A stretch of DNA of 64,000 nt from Siniperca chuatsi (GCF_020085105.1 NC_058046.1:21869175-21933174); one strand, 5' to 3'. Numbered from the stretch's first letter, positions 11,430 through 25,383 are shown. Made by a program: numbers and translations. The notes: generated from the letters alone by a model not told the origin.

Positions 11430-11445
11430 CATGTGACCATGTGAT
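11430..11445 (+). promoter_or_regulatory. tspan36: Tandem M-box-type E-boxes in tspan36 promoter
   Basis: CATGTGAC (11430-11437) is followed without a gap by CATGTGAT (11438-11445). Each contains TCACATG on the other strand, the core of the M-box/E-box bound by MITF and TFE factors. They lie about 160 bp before the ATG and about 100 bp before a TATA-like GATAAAA at 11536-11542. Zebrafish tspan36 is expressed in pigment cells, where MITF-family factors act, so the sites are well placed. Binding is inferred. Confidence 0.5.
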
Positions 11446-11599
11446 CGCAGTCATTGCAGTCAGACAGATTGAGAAAACTTGTGACCAAATCAGCAGCAGC
11501 AGCGGCGGCAGCGGGATCAGCTCGGCTCTCTGCGAGATAAAAACTGGACCGCAGCAACTCCACAGTCCTCCTTCAGTCGCTTCAGCTCCTCCAGACAAC

Positions 11600-12498
11600 A
11601 TGGACTGCGGAATTTTCACGTCCAAGACCGTCCTCCTCTTCCTCAGCTTGATATTTTGGGTAAGTCGCGATGCTGTTTCTCCACCTGCAGAGATTCAAAT
11701 TCATACTGACGGCTTCCTAGGATGGTGAAAAGAGAAATGAAACGGGTTTTTTGGGTGGGTTTGTAACAGTAACCTACAGTTTTCCCTATACAGAGAACCA
11801 TCGCTATTTGTTATTATTTTGTCGTCTGTGAGCCATGTGTGTTTTAAGGTTTACATCCTCCAAATCAGAAAAATGGCTTGATAAACATGCCGGTAGCCTC
11901 CCCCACTTTTCTTACCAGTACAGTCGCCATCACTATACTGTACTTCCTCATTGTACCTTAATATAGTTCAAACCTGCGTACTTCCTTTTTAAAAAAAAAA
12001 AGATGATGAAAAGCCAGATGATTCCAGAAAGACTAGGAGTAACATTTCCCAATAATGTGAATTTCAGGATAACACTGCCTTACTGGATTTTGCTTTAACA
12101 TTGTCAGCTTGAACTTTGACCCATCCAAAGTTTGACCAGAGTTCATATCTGGTTTCGTTGCTCTCCATTTGGCCTCACTGGAAAACAGCTGCCAGCTCTT
12201 CTCTCTCTCTCCTTCAGAGGAAATGGGTTTTGAAGGGACTGAGTAAACTTTTCTGCCTGTCTGTGTAATTAGATTACTGTGAAAGGGAACTGGTCAGTGT
12301 GTGTGTGTGTGTATTTTCAGAGGAAAACACAGGCATGGTTTATCTCTTTAATTTGAATATCTACATCCACTTTTTTATTTACTTATTCTCCATTTTCATC
12401 CCAATCTAACGTTTTGTCTTTCTCTTTCTGTTTCACACTTGCAAATTTCTCATCTGTAACAGGTGAGTTTGATCGATCAGTCAATCCTCAATGATTTG

Positions 12499-12538
<40 letters not shown>

Positions 12539-15500
12539 GGTCAATTGCATTCCTCCATCCATCGCCATATTCCTAAAATCTGTCTTTTTTGTTGTTGTTT
12601 TTTCTCACCAGCTAGGCATTACACACAACATATCCCTGCCATATGTCACATGCATTGCAGGTTTCTAGTTGCAAAGCAGTAAAAATTTAATCCTCTCATT
12701 TATAAAACATGTATCTCAAAGTGTCACACACATCTGGATTTGTCCTGTTTTCTCAAACAGCAGTAGCTCAGTTATACAATAATATAATAGTGAGCATCCA
12801 TCTTTGAGTTTTCCTCTGATTCCTCAGACCAAGAGTCTCAAATAGCAGTGTGAGTTAGATTTTGTTAGATACAGAAGGGAATGTCACTACTGTTTGTCTT
12901 TTTGTGTCAACAAAATCCTCTCAAGGATATTATTTAGAACCAGATTAATGGTAACTTGGACATAGGAGAGAGTATAGAATTGTTTGAAAAATCACAATCA
13001 AAATATTAAATTATTCTGACCCACTGGTTTGTTTTTACAAAATCATATTCTACAGCTAAACACTGTACAAACCCACAAGAAGTTTATTTAAAGTCTTTTG
13101 AAGATCCAAAAGTTTCAAAAGATGGCAGATATTTCGTAGTGAATTTAGTGAAAATGTGTATAAAATGATCCACTTAACAATTAGAATATTTCTATTTGAT
13201 GTAATGGTGCTGCCGTAAAACAAGGTAAAATGTATTCAGTGTATGTATCTGATTGTCTAATTTTGTTTTGTAAACAAATTAGGTGATTTGAGGGGAAAAT
13301 CAAAAGTTTCAAAGGTTAATGTGTTCTGAATGTTTGGAAGCACATGAGCAGAAACCTCATGGCTGTCATCTTTCCCAGTTTGATAAACTTACATAATGTT
13401 TGCCCCCTGGAACCTGGTCAAAGATACAGTACTAGTGTGTTTCTCGTGTACGGACTGAAATCATCCCCACAGCTCACGAAACATCGCTTCAGAGGTTTCT
13501 CACATTCCAGAGAGGTGACACCGTGCATAGATGCTATACGTTGTGTAAGCCTCTTTGTGCTGCATCTTAGGCACAAGATCAGAATTTCTGGAAAGATTAG
13601 GGGGGAGGGGTGTAGAGTAACTACCCCGCAGGAATCCCGTGACTATGGAGTGATTAAGAGAAGTGAGTCATGAGGTGGAAGATGAATGATTGTTAGGCCA
13701 CACAAAGCACTCATGCTCACATACAAACAAAGACAAGCACACAATCTATAACTCACCTCATTACAGGGGAAGTAATAATACAAATGACACTGATCCACAG
13801 ACACACATGAATGGGGATTTCTGATTTTATTTATTTTTTCTTATTTCTTTCTTCTCATTACGGCTGTGTCACCAGCATATGAAAAAGGATTTACACAAAC
13901 AGTTTTATCTGAGCATAATCTAATTTGCAGTTTAGATTCTGAAGTGTTATTTATGTAGCTTTCATCCCTCAGCAGTTGATTTCGTTTTTTGCTCTTTTTT
14001 TCCCCCACACTATTGGGCTTCTTTTATCGCAGACTGGAGTTTGAATCAAGTCTGATACAGTGAGTTTCAAAGGGCAAAGGGAAGTCAGGAGTGCTGATAA
14101 TAAGACAAATACTTTAGAGCCATTGTTTTCTTAACAGTTTTGACCCTCTAGACTTTTTAGACCAGATAGTTTAAACAGATACAGAAAACAGAACAGGCAA
14201 GAGTGTCATTTTACAATAAAATGAGAAATAATTTCTAAAACAGTCACTGTGATTCCTGTCTGTACTGTGTATGCACAAAATTGTTCCATATGCACGTCTT
14301 ATGATTGGTGAGCTCACTAAATGCATGACTTGTAGAAAAGTCACGATGATGGTGTGACTTAATGCCTAATCCACATCTGACCCCACCAGGACAGACCATC
14401 AGTGCCCTTCATGTGTTCATCACATGAGATCACAGCACATAATAAAAGGAGAATAAATCTCTTTGTGTTTTATCTGACAGTGTTATAACAAGCAGCTTTC
14501 TCTCTATATATTTGCTGGTGTTCATGATCGGTAGACTGCTGAACGTTACTATCTCTTCTATGTGTTATACCTGTGTCTTTTTGATGTCAGAACATGACCA
14601 AACTGACTGACTCGCATCCTACATCTGTATTCATGAATGGATGGTTAAAAAACAGCTCTGTCCTCTCAGTTTTTGGCTATTTAACGTACAGAATACGAAT
14701 AGGGCTCTTTCAACTCCAGCACAGAGAGATAAACACAGATCATGTGGCAAATTTCTTAATTTGTATGAATGTATGTTTGTTTTTGCAGCACCTTGATTTG
14801 TTAAATGCAAAGTCTAAGTATGCCGAGCAGAAATTGTCCAAATTAGGAGAGAGTGCCATAATTTAGCTCTTAGCTCCGTACCTAGTGCTTAGTGTAGAAT
14901 GATCTGTAAATAAAAAATGTCAGCAGATAAAATGTATACAGTTCAATAGTATTCATTTCAGTAGGATCCTTATTTTTGTGTTTATTCCCGGAATAACAAC
15001 TATATCAAACATACAGAAACAGTTATTAGTGTCTTCTGATGATGATTCTTTAAAATAAGTTTTACTCTTTACTATCAACTCTTTACTGATTATATATGTA
15101 ATAATAAAAGCATTCTGATCTCTATGCAGACATGTTAAATGTTTATTCTCCCCATAACCATATTTCTAACTTGTCAATTGTAAAATGAACACTTTGACGT
15201 GTAACATATGATGTTGATGTTTTCTCCTCCCTGCAGGCTGCAGGAGCGTCGTTGGCCTACGTCGGTGCTTATGTGATCAAGAGCTATGACAACTTTGACA
15301 ACTTCATTCAGGACAAGTACACGTTGATCCCAGCAGCTATCATCATCGGCATCAGCGTGGTGATGTTCATTTTTGGTCTGGTGGGATGCTGCGCCACAAT
15401 CCGAGAGTCCAAAGTCGGCCTTAGCTTTGTAAGTGTGTGTGGGGGTGGGGATGTGTGTTTCATCCTCTCTGTTGCCTGACACCTGGAAACCGGTTTGTTT

Positions 15501-17877
15501 GTCAGACTTTGCAGCTGCATGCTCAGCTGTAGTCTGAAGGTGAAAATGCAACTGCAAACATTTAGTATGATGTTTCATTTTGGTTTTCCATTAGCTTTTG
15601 TTTATCCTTTCACTCTATTTTACTTTTATTTTACTCACTAAATTTCTTCGCAACTTCTCTCATTTTCGTCCTCTCCAGTTCTTTCTGATCATCATGGTGA
15701 TCTTTGCAGCTGAAGTGGCTGCTTTGGTATTTAGCTTCATCTACCAAGGCAAGGTGAGTCACAGTCACACAATGTTTGCTGCTGACAATAAACTATATTA
15801 GGAATTTATTCTCCATCATTTTAAATCTGCTATGGCACATTTGTATACTCTTTGAGCTCATTAGTAAAGTATGCGGCTGCCAACATAGTGGGGTTTTTTT
15901 TCTTGTGTCTGTCCAGATAAGCGGAGACCTGGAACGCTCCATGAATGACATCTTCACAAAGTATGATGGACAGGATGCTGAGACCAAAGCTGTGGACTAC
16001 CTGCAGAAACAGGTTGGAGTTATATTCTACTATATATAAATAGCTTTGTTTTCTCACTTATACTTTCATTCTCTTCAACCTGTTCTGCTTTGCTTGCTTT
16101 CTCTCTTGCATGCTTTCTTTCATTTCCCTCTTTAGTTCTTCTTCAGATGATTTTCTTTTGTGTTAATGCAAGAACAAAAGTATGTGAATGAATGTAAAGT
16201 CAATAGACATCTTTAAAATATTTTTGCAGTTTGTTTATATACATTATATCAATGTCAAGGTAAATGGTCAAATATATCACGGCACCACGGTAGCTCACCT
16301 GGTACAACGCGTACCACGTATCGAGTCCTTAATGCAGCGGCCCAGGTTCAAGTCCGGCCCGGGCCCTTTGCTGCATGTTATTCCCTCTCTCTCTCCCCTG
16401 CCTTTCCTGTCTCTCTCTACTGTTAACTGTGAGAAAAAAGTAGAAAATAAAGCAGGTTAACTGAAAGCATGCAGGTTAAAAAATAAACAAGACTCACACA
16501 TCCCTAATTAACGTCTGTGAGTTACCTGACGCCACATTATAGGTTGATGATACTTTCCCTGTAACTCCTTCTCATACAGAGATGCTTTTTCCCTTTCTTT
16601 CTTTCACTGTTATTTAGTTAGTTATTATATCTCTTGTTCACGGTTGTATTTTTTTGGATTCCTCTTGAGTTCTACATTAACTCCTGTCTGTTCTCTCTTT
16701 GTCTCTGTGCAGTTGCAGTGCTGTGGTGTCAAAAATTACACCAGCTGGTCCAACACTACCTGGTTTACCAGCCACAACAACACAGTGCCTCTGTCCTGCT
16801 GTAAAAACAGTACCAACACACAGTGCACTGGCAGACTGGATCAAACAGACCTGCTTAATGTAGAGGTAAATCACACAGAAGTACACTTTGCTCTTTTGAC
16901 ATAAATACTGTGTCAGTGTACATGTGGTTACATGTGCTTATGTCTTTGTTGTGCTTGGGATTGTAAGCTGTTTATTTGGTATTGCTTTACAAGTGCTTTT
17001 AACTGCTTCTCAAACTGCGCCTTTTGAAATGGGAATAATCGTACATTTAATGATTTTTAATGCTTTTTTAAATGCTTTTATGACTCAATAAATAAAGTTA
17101 AAAATCAAATTATCTCCCACCTCCTGAGGCAATAAAGCAAGAGCTACATTTGAGCAGACATTTCCGATACAATATGTGCACTCACTGTACTTGTGCATGC
17201 ATTTTAGGGTTGTGAGGCCAAGCTGGTTCACCTCCTGCAGGATGTGTTGAGTTACGCCATGCTGGTCATTCTGGGCTTCGCCATCATCAAGGTAAAGACG
17301 GTCATATACAGTTTAGCAGCAGCGAATGAGCATTACTGCACCATCCTGCTCTCTATAGAATCTATATCTAATATATGATCACCTGTCTTCATATCTACTC
17401 ATGTTCAAGTAAATTGCTTGCTCTGTTGAGGGCTACTCCTTGAAACAGAAAAGGGCCAGTGTGGGATCCTGACAGCCATTTCAGCATTTATACACTTTAC
17501 TGATTTAATTATGCTTTTCAAAGTGAGTTTTGTAAGAAAGCTGAACTCAGAGAATGCCTTAGAAGGAAAAATATCTGAATGGAATGACCTCCTGATTGTC
17601 CTGTAGACTACTTTGTAATTCTGCTTAAGCGAAAAAAGAAAAAGACTACATTTATAATCTTCCCTCAAATGGTACAGATGCAAGAATAAACTATTCAAAT
17701 ATAGCATAATACTTGAGCTTGTTCCCTCACATAACCCAGTGAAGCAAATAAATCTCGAGAGCTTGTATCTGATTACCTTTATCTTTCCTGTTGCAGTTCT
17801 TTGGGATGCTGAGCGTCTGTGTGATCACCTGTAAAGCTGGCAGCCGGAGGAGTGGCTACCAGCCTCTCTATGCCTGA
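11600..17877 (+). CDS. tspan36: Tetraspanin 36, seven coding exons
   Basis: Four-pass membrane scaffold of the tetraspanin family, closest to fish Tspan36 and to vertebrate TSPAN3. Exons: 11600-11659, 15237-15428, 15679-15753, 15917-16012, 16713-16865, 17208-17291, 17797-17877; 246 aa. All six introns are phase 0 with GT-AG ends. Seen in order: MDCGIFTSKTVLLFLSLIFW (TM1), a small loop, TM2 with GCCATIRESK, TM3, then the large extracellular loop with CCG, SCC and GC (six cysteines) and four N-glycosylation sequons (NYT, NTT, NNT, NST). TM4 ends FFGMLSVCVITCK, and the tail ends YQPLYA, which includes a YxxL-type endosomal sorting signal. The tail matches zebrafish Tspan36 as I recall it. The start is the first ATG in frame. 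Known role is in pigment cells; mechanism is not settled. An M-box pair lies in the promoter. Confidence 0.95.
12501..12536. repeat. (GT)n microsatellite in tspan36 intron 1
   Basis: Pure GT array of about 36 bp. The rest of intron 1 (11660-15236) shows no gene or clear repeat. Confidence 0.95.
16278..16460 (+). mobile_element. tRNA-derived SINE in tspan36 intron 4
   Basis: A tRNA-like head holds an A-box-like TAGCTCACCTGG near 16290 and a B box GGTTCAAGTCC near 16345, the internal RNA polymerase III promoter. The body that follows, TTTGCTGCATGTTATTCCC, then CTCTCTCTC, CCTGTCTC and ACTGT, is typical of percomorph SINEs. The element ends in an A-rich tail around 16433-16452. It sits in the same orientation as the host gene. 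It is non-coding and depends on a LINE for movement. Confidence 0.75.
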
Positions 17878-18830
17878 GCCACTTCCTGCAACCACCTACC
17901 ACCTCCTCATTATGCTTGACTAGGTTTTGCTGACCGCTTACTCAGCAGTGTACAGAAGCATCCAGGCCAATCATTGTATAAGTTTTATTTAAATAATGGC
18001 ATATAAAGCATACACAAGTGGCAAACCTCTCCTCTAAAGGGGATCACACCAGAGCATTCCTCCTCATAAATGTTCCTCTGACTTGTTAAATCGTTTTGCT
18101 GAATGTGGACATGGCTTTCAATTTTGAGTTATATAAATGTCCCTCTTTGGAGATTTTTATGATAAAGTTTCCGTAAGGATCCTGTACTGTCTCAGCCCAA
18201 CTACAGCCTTGCTTTAGGCTAACATGTGACAAGAACACAGGATACCATTTTGAAAGTAATTAAATAATGTTAAAAATAAAATGTTGACCCCTGTTGGATT
18301 TTGTTTGCTGAAAGCCTCATTCTCTAAAGCATCTTTTAACTCCTAATGCTGACTGTAAACCTAGTGCAGCTGCCATGGTGTCACATGAGAGAAAAGAAAA
18401 CTATTTTGAACATTAAGGCTTCGACTTATAAATCTTGTGAGCCTTCCCACTCTGTTGCATCATGTAGATATTCTTTTAAAGACCCTTATTCTTTGGAATT
18501 AACTATAATGAAGGACTTCAAACCGTATTTTAAGCTTTTTGTGATTATGAATGAAAGGACAGCGGTTTAGAGAATTTAGGTATAGTGTGTATAAATGTTT
18601 TGGTCAGTTAACTGTATTTAATTAAGTTACAGTTCAGCATAGTTTAACTTTGGTTGTGTTTCTTATGTTTCTAAATTAAAAAGAACATTTTCCCAATAAT
18701 TTGGAGTTTGGTGCAGTTATATCACATTCTTGTATTGCCGTGTCTTCTGTGTTTTTTGTGTTTTTAACATTTTGTATTTTACAATATTAAATCAGTTTTT
18801 ATAGATGGGGCATACTGACATGTAAAATAT
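17878..18830 (+). other. tspan36: tspan36 3' UTR
   Basis: AT-rich sequence after the tspan36 stop. AATAAA at 18275-18280 is followed by a T/G-rich stretch and is the best proximal poly(A) site. An ATTAAA near 18786 would give a longer form. No coding sequence is seen. Confidence 0.5.
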
Positions 18831-21770
18831 CATTATGTGTTATTGTGAAGTTAGGGGGAAACAGCAAACAGTTATGTCTAATCCTGTGGTCATTTCTATG
18901 CCAAAACACCTTTTTAGCTTCTTAAAAAAAAAAAAAAGCTGGGTTATTGTCCAGCTGAGTAGTGTTGCAGAGGGTACATTCAGACATCACATTAAACAAG
19001 ACCCATGGTGGTTATCTGTCTCTCTCTTACCCCCTGACTCTGCTGATTAAGAGGCCCTTAGTACCTACATATAGGAGATAGCTTATCATATATAAGCCTT
19101 GTCAGTGTTCAAAAAGATAAATGAAAATATAAACTCAAGTCCATGGGCATCATAGTCGTCAATCATCACAGAGCACAGATTAAACTATAGGTCACCCAAT
19201 AATGAGGCTGTAGATACAACCATTAGTTTGATTAAAACTTAAATTATCCCTTGACCTTTTTTATTAATGATTAATTCAAATCAGCTATGCGTCAACTTCA
19301 TATTCTCCCCCTTTGCCAGTCCCGACCCCTGTAATAAACAAATATCCATTAGCGTCAACTGCAACACTTTATCGTGCATTTTCCTGTTTGTTGCTGTTGT
19401 ATGTTTAGTTACAGTAACAAAGAAAATCCTGCAGGTGGTGTTAGAGAACCTGCTCTGAGTTTAAAGTCTAAACCAGCAGTTGTGGTGGTGAAAGCGCCCA
19501 GAAACACCTAATATGCACTTTCTATAGGAGTAGTAGAAGATAGATATGAGATACGAGTTCATGCTTTGTCCTTCAGCTATTATATTTATATATTAAAAGA
19601 TAAAACGCATGAATGCAGGAAGGTATAAATGGATTACATATGATTTCAGATGTTTTAGAGCTTGAAGAGACACTCTGGAATCCTTTATGAGCAATCTACT
19701 TCATATTGCCAAAACCTTCATGTCACTTGTTACTTGTATTGGGGTTTCAATTAATTGCTCTACATGTGATTAACATCTCTGTGGGTGTGCTGCTGTATTA
19801 ATGACATCCGCTGATGTAAATGACCCCGCTGCCCTGTCTCAGTCTGTGTCCCTCTCATATCTCTCGATTGCATATCGTATTCACTGCATGTCCTCACTGC
19901 TCCAGGCTGTGTTGACATTTAGACAGGCCGGCCCTTTTCAGAGTGAACTGTTGGCACACACACGGCTAGATAACTGCGTCGGCTCTTAGACCTGTTTTCC
20001 TCCCTCCTTCCTCAAACTGTCTGTTTCTCCTGTCTCCCTCCCACTCTGACGTCTGTTTATCTCTGTGTGCTTGTGTCTGTTTCTCAGCTCAACTTTTCAG
20101 CTCTTGTCGTGTCTCTTTCTCTACCTGTTTCTGTTTTACATTCGAGTTGTATTTGCATCTCTATCTCCTACCAAGACCACCCATCTGGCTTCTGTTCTGT
20201 GCTCTTGTTTTTCTCAACTTCCCTCGCTCTCTGTAGTATCTGGAGTGTTAACCCTTGATATCAGGTGGTGCACTTTCTCAGTAATGCTGCGTTCTGTGAA
20301 TAATACAAATCAATCTGAACAGAGCAGCTGTCTTTTGAAGTAAATTATCAGTAAGTTATGAAAGAACAGAAACCAAGAAGATTTTTATTGATTATTATGT
20401 TCTGTTCTCAAACACTGGCAACTATACAGGCCAGCGAGGTGAAGGCTTTGACAATAAATTGAGGCATCATATATGGAACAGTGAGATGTATGGGGTAACT
20501 ATTTTATTTATTTATTAATTGCTCTATTTATTAATTCCTAATTTAATTTTCTTTGTATTTTAAGTTAGTTTTGTCCTTTTAAGGTGTAGATCCGGTTGGG
20601 TGTGGGTATGGATGTGATGTTATGTTTTGATGTTTTCTTGGTTTGTTATATGACTGGAAAAGTTATTAATAAGATTGTCAAACCAAGCTTGTCAGAGAAA
20701 GCTCATCCACCTTGCTGACCTCTTCCCCTTTGATTAAAGGGGTATTCAAGTGATCTCTATAAAGTTGGAGGACTCACAAGTTGCTGGTATGGGTCAAGCT
20801 CCCAAAATACCGGAACCTATATTTCCCATAATGCACCTGGATGAACTTTTAAACATTATACAACTCTTTTTAAAGGCTTAGTAGTGCTCCTCCAATGGGG
20901 TGCACCTTTTAAATATTGGATGAATATTATAGATAATAGACTGGGATAGCATGAGGTTTAAATCAGAATGAATTTTCTTCCCTGTTTTATAACAACCACT
21001 GTGTTCAGACTTCACTTTCTGTTGAATTCACTTGGGAGTTGCTTGTGCTTATGATTTGGCATTGTAGCATGTGCTATTCCCTCATGAGTCATCTTTGCAC
21101 ACCTACAGATGTGCCCTCGTCTGACTGTCTCTCTCCTCTTTGGGCCATCACCTCTCTTGGAAAAAACATTCAGCACAAGCATACGCTGAGCGAGCAGACT
21201 AAGCCAGATGCTGTCACATGGAAATTAACAGCCTGACCTCTAATTTATTTATTTTCTTTCCTACTTAGACAGGGATCTGTTGGAGGGAGGTAATCTGAGG
21301 AGACACATACAACACTGCTGTACTCTGTGCTGACGGTAGATGGACAGAAGGGCAGGCAGGCAGACAGTTTCTGCATGTTTGTGTAGAGATCCGAGGACTC
21401 TTGTCCAGTGAATTCCTTCGTAACTTGTGTGTCATTTCTAATACTACATTTTCTGGATTTGATTTGTTTTGTTGTCAAACAAGTAACAAAGAAATCTGCT
21501 TACCATAAACAGTTTCCTTTTGAACTGTATCACATGGTAGATTATATGGAATGTTTGCTTTCTTATATATGATAAGACAAAAGAGGGACTTTTCCTCCTT
21601 TTTATGAAACAAACAAAAACAAACAAATAAAACAAACAAATGGGGAACCAGTACAGTGTCAAGGTTTTATTTGAATTTCTCCCCTTCCCCTTTCTTCTCA
21701 GGCCAGACCCATAAATAATGACCACACATTGTCAAGACCAGGAGCAGATGCTGCTGACAACATACATACC

Positions 21771-21772
<2 letters not shown>

Positions 21773-21823
<51 letters not shown>
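21773..21823. repeat. (GT)n microsatellite
   Basis: Near-pure GT array of about 50 bp. Confidence 0.95.
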
Positions 21824-21825
<2 letters not shown>

Positions 21826-24807
21826 CTGTAAATAGCCACCCACCACCACCACTACTGTGATGTCTCCATTTGTCAGATGCTATCAGTGTTAATTAGAGGG
21901 AGCAGAAAATGCAGAACAGGAACAGACACAGAGAACAAAGAATCAAAAGAATTAAATGAGCAGCAGCCAGGTGCTTAAATATTCATAGTGGGGTCCATAG
22001 CGAGAGCAGGCCCTCCAACAATGTGTTTGGCAGAAGAAGAAAAGGGATCCATTATAGTTATTCACATTGCAGCCTTAAAAAGAAACCTGTGTTCAAAGAC
22101 GAACTCAATTTAAATAAAATATGGTGCAATTTGCTATATACCCTAAAAGGCAAATCCATTTCCATCATGGTTTTGCTTTTTTGGGATGGGGGGCGGTAAA
22201 ATAATCAGTAGCAACCAATAAGAAATTATATGCATATTCTACATGAACTATAAAAACTATAAATAAACTATAAAAAACAATTAAGTAAATAATTTCTTAT
22301 TTGCTTTGGTATTTTTGTCATATACAGATATGCAATGATGATTGCTGGGTAATATGTATGTTGATGTTGTCCAATGTCAAGTTTGATCATGTGACGAGAC
22401 GACATGATATACAGAAGCTAGTTATCAGGCGTCATCCATGGTTCTAATAGCTTTCTCTTTGACCTCTCTACTTTCCCAATATAATAGCCTAAGTAACTGT
22501 AAAATCCAACGCATGCTGGTAAAATATATTTACACCTAATGGTGTATGTGTGTGTGTGCTTCATAACTAGTAACTAGCGTGCACTAGGACCCGTCATAAT
22601 AACATGCACTGGTCGTAACTACCTTACGCCACTGGCAGCAGCAGTATCACAATATTATCCACATTATCTACAATTTTATAAACTTAATCAGCTTCTGTCT
22701 TTAAAAGAGATATTCAAGTAGTCTGACTGCTTTTTCTCCCATTAATCTTCTTCTCCATCTCTTTTTCTTAACTCTCTTTCTGTTCCCTCTTCCTTTCTGT
22801 CTGTACTGAAAGTCCTGGTTTACCTTTTTAGCGTTTCTTGTGAGTGTTATTTAAAAGATGCCAGTGATTTTATCTAGTTTTTGGCTAGCCGCCAGTGGCT
22901 AATGACTTTCTCTCAACCCCCAGCTACTATTGCATTTGAAGTACTTAAGATAACCTGTGTTACTCCTCCCCTGGAGATGGCTTCAGGAATTTAAATCACA
23001 GATGTCCCAAAAGACTCAGAAATTGAGTCTTGATGAGTAATGATGTGTGATATTTTGATGTGAGCTGACTGATGATGATGAAATAGCTTTAAGCCAGTGG
23101 TATGTCATTTTAAGAACACTGGGCTATTTTGAAAGGCAAAGAAAAGATTTTATCTTGTGTCGCAAAATGGTCTTCAGCTTCCCTGTAACCGAATAAACTA
23201 ATAAACGAAAAAGACTTTGCTCTGACGCAAAAGCAACAAAAGTATTTGACAGCTTCCTCTTCACTACATTCCATTTGTAACCCCGTCTTATCTTGCCAAT
23301 ACACAGGAGAAGGAGCAGGTACACGTCTGGAAGATGTAAAGCTGAAAGTCTCTTTGGATCCAAGCAGCTTCACTTTAGGTACGTCATACAGGGGGTGCAG
23401 GACTTGTTCAGCAGTAGTTGTTTGGGAAGGGGTGAGCATTTTTCCAACAGCACCAGCTCTCTGATTACAACCTCCCCTCTGTAATCACAAAGGAACCACT
23501 GACCCATCATCTAATGGCTTGCATTTAGCAAATTATTCATCAGATTTCTGCATTATCTCTTTAGCAAGATTCAACTGAAAGTGTCTGATGAAATAAAGTA
23601 AAAAGACTGTGTGCTCTCCAGGTTGGTGAGAGATGAGAGAGACATCTTTAACGCCACTGTCAAGGTCACAAGATGCCGTGGATTCCCATTCCCTTAGACA
23701 TCTCCCATTCTGTTTTTCATTTTCACCTGTCATCTAATGAAACGGAAATAGCATGAAATAACATGAAATCCAGAACTATCCCTTTAACTCTCCTCTACTC
23801 TTCTCATTGATGGAGCCATAAGATTAATGTGTCACTTTACACTGGGTTCATTACATTAGGTGGCTCTGTTCTCTCTACAGCCTTTACCCTCTTGTTAATC
23901 CTGTAGCAACTCTGCATAATCATTATAACATTCACCATGACCTGCCTTCTCTTTCTCTCACTGCGCTGACTCGCTTTCCTAACCACCCTCCACTAACCAC
24001 AGGCTGTGGGACTTTGTAAGTCAACAGGCCAGTTATACAGCCATAAGGCATTACAAACATCTGAGAAACTTCTGTTTTTGCCATGCTCCTGTTATGCTCT
24101 CTCCATCTTTATGAGGGCCTTCAACCCACACAGTGCAGCAGAGGGCCTCAGGTTGGAATGAACCCCGGGCCTTTAGTTCTACTCTTGTTTGTAATGACCA
24201 TTGACCTGACAAAGTTGGTTAGAGGTAGGCTAATAAAGTATGAAATGGTTTAATTTCATCATGAATATAGACTAGTATAATAGTATAATCTCACATAAGA
24301 ATAGCTATTTTTCATCGTCTATTTTATTCTTTTTATGGTAATGAAAAAGTGCCATATTTTACCACATAAACAGTAATTTCCGGTGAAATCAGGCTCCTGT
24401 TTTCAAGTATAAGCTTGCCATCTCTACTTTCACTGAGATGACATGCTTATACAAGCTTCTAAATTTCATTTTCACTCCCTCTGTGACTGTATCTCCCTAC
24501 AGCGTAGACATTCTTCAGATCTCTTGTACTTGAATAAACAATTATTTCTTATTGAGGGTCCTTGACATGCAGTGGCATCTTTGCTGCTGTAAAAATATTC
24601 ATTCACTATGAACAAAGGCTTCCTCTCTAGGGGAATCTCAAACACACTAATCCTGAACATGTCAGGATGGTAGATGACTACAGTAATAATCAAACTAGAA
24701 TAAGCTGGAGCTTGGTTTGTGCTATCATCAAATAGAGTTCCATTGCCTGATCCCCTCCCCAACTTTCATCTTACATATTTCATCAGTAGGTTTGGAGACC
24801 AGCACTC

Positions 24808-25326
24808 CTGTGGTGGAATGTAACTAAGTACCTTTACTCAAGTACTGTACTTAAGTACAATTTTGAGGTACTTGTACATTACTTGAGTATTTCCATTTTA
24901 TGCTACTTTATACTCCTACTCCACTACATTTATTTGATAAATTTAATTATTGGTTACTTTTCAGATTCAGCTTAATACAAAATATAAATCAACTAATAAA
25001 TGATCATGTACGTATTCCTATAGATTAAGCTACCCAGCAGTACATAAAGTAGTTGAAAGTAACTCCACTTTTACCAGCTGCAACAATTGTGCATCAATAA
25101 TTATAATCCAGTGATATTATACTGTATATATTATTAGGAATTGGGCCATTCTGCATAATGAGTAGGCCTACTTTAAGTATATTTTGATACTAATACTTTT
25201 GTACTTTTACTTAAGTAAGATTTTGGATGCAGGACCAATACTTGTAACAGAGTATTTCTAAACAGTGGTACTGCTACTTTTAAGTAAAAGATCTGAGTAG
25301 ACTACTTCTTCCATTACTGCCACTGG
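24808..25326. mobile_element. Teleost non-autonomous interspersed element (GTGGTGGAA-ended)
   Basis: The left end reads TGTGGTGGAATGTAACTAAG followed by TACTCAAGTACTGTACTTAAG. The right end, read in reverse, is CAGTGGCAGTAATGGAAGAAG followed by ACTCAGATCTTTTACTTAA. Both are hallmarks of a very common short teleost repeat rich in ACTTAAGTA. About 520 bp, both ends present, no open frame. It probably spread as a non-autonomous DNA transposon. I cannot assign the superfamily from sequence alone. Confidence 0.65.
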
Positions 25327-25337
25327 GAGTCCTCGAG

Positions 25338-25344
<7 letters not shown>

Positions 25345-25379
<35 letters not shown>
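25345..25379. repeat. (GA)n microsatellite
   Basis: Pure GA array of about 35 bp directly after the interspersed element, continued by imperfect GA-rich sequence to about 25416. Confidence 0.95.

Positions 25380-25383
<4 letters not shown>

Noticed and set aside
11219-11563. 114-codon minus-strand frame across the tspan36 promoter
   Set aside because: Poly-Ala stretch arises from a CAG/CGG-like run in the 5' region; no family match.
13344-13673. 109-codon frame in tspan36 intron 1
   Set aside because: No homology, no flanking splice logic, and it interrupts no conserved tetraspanin exon order.
15174-15578. 134-codon minus-strand frame overlapping tspan36 exon 2
   Set aside because: Antisense shadow of a conserved coding exon.
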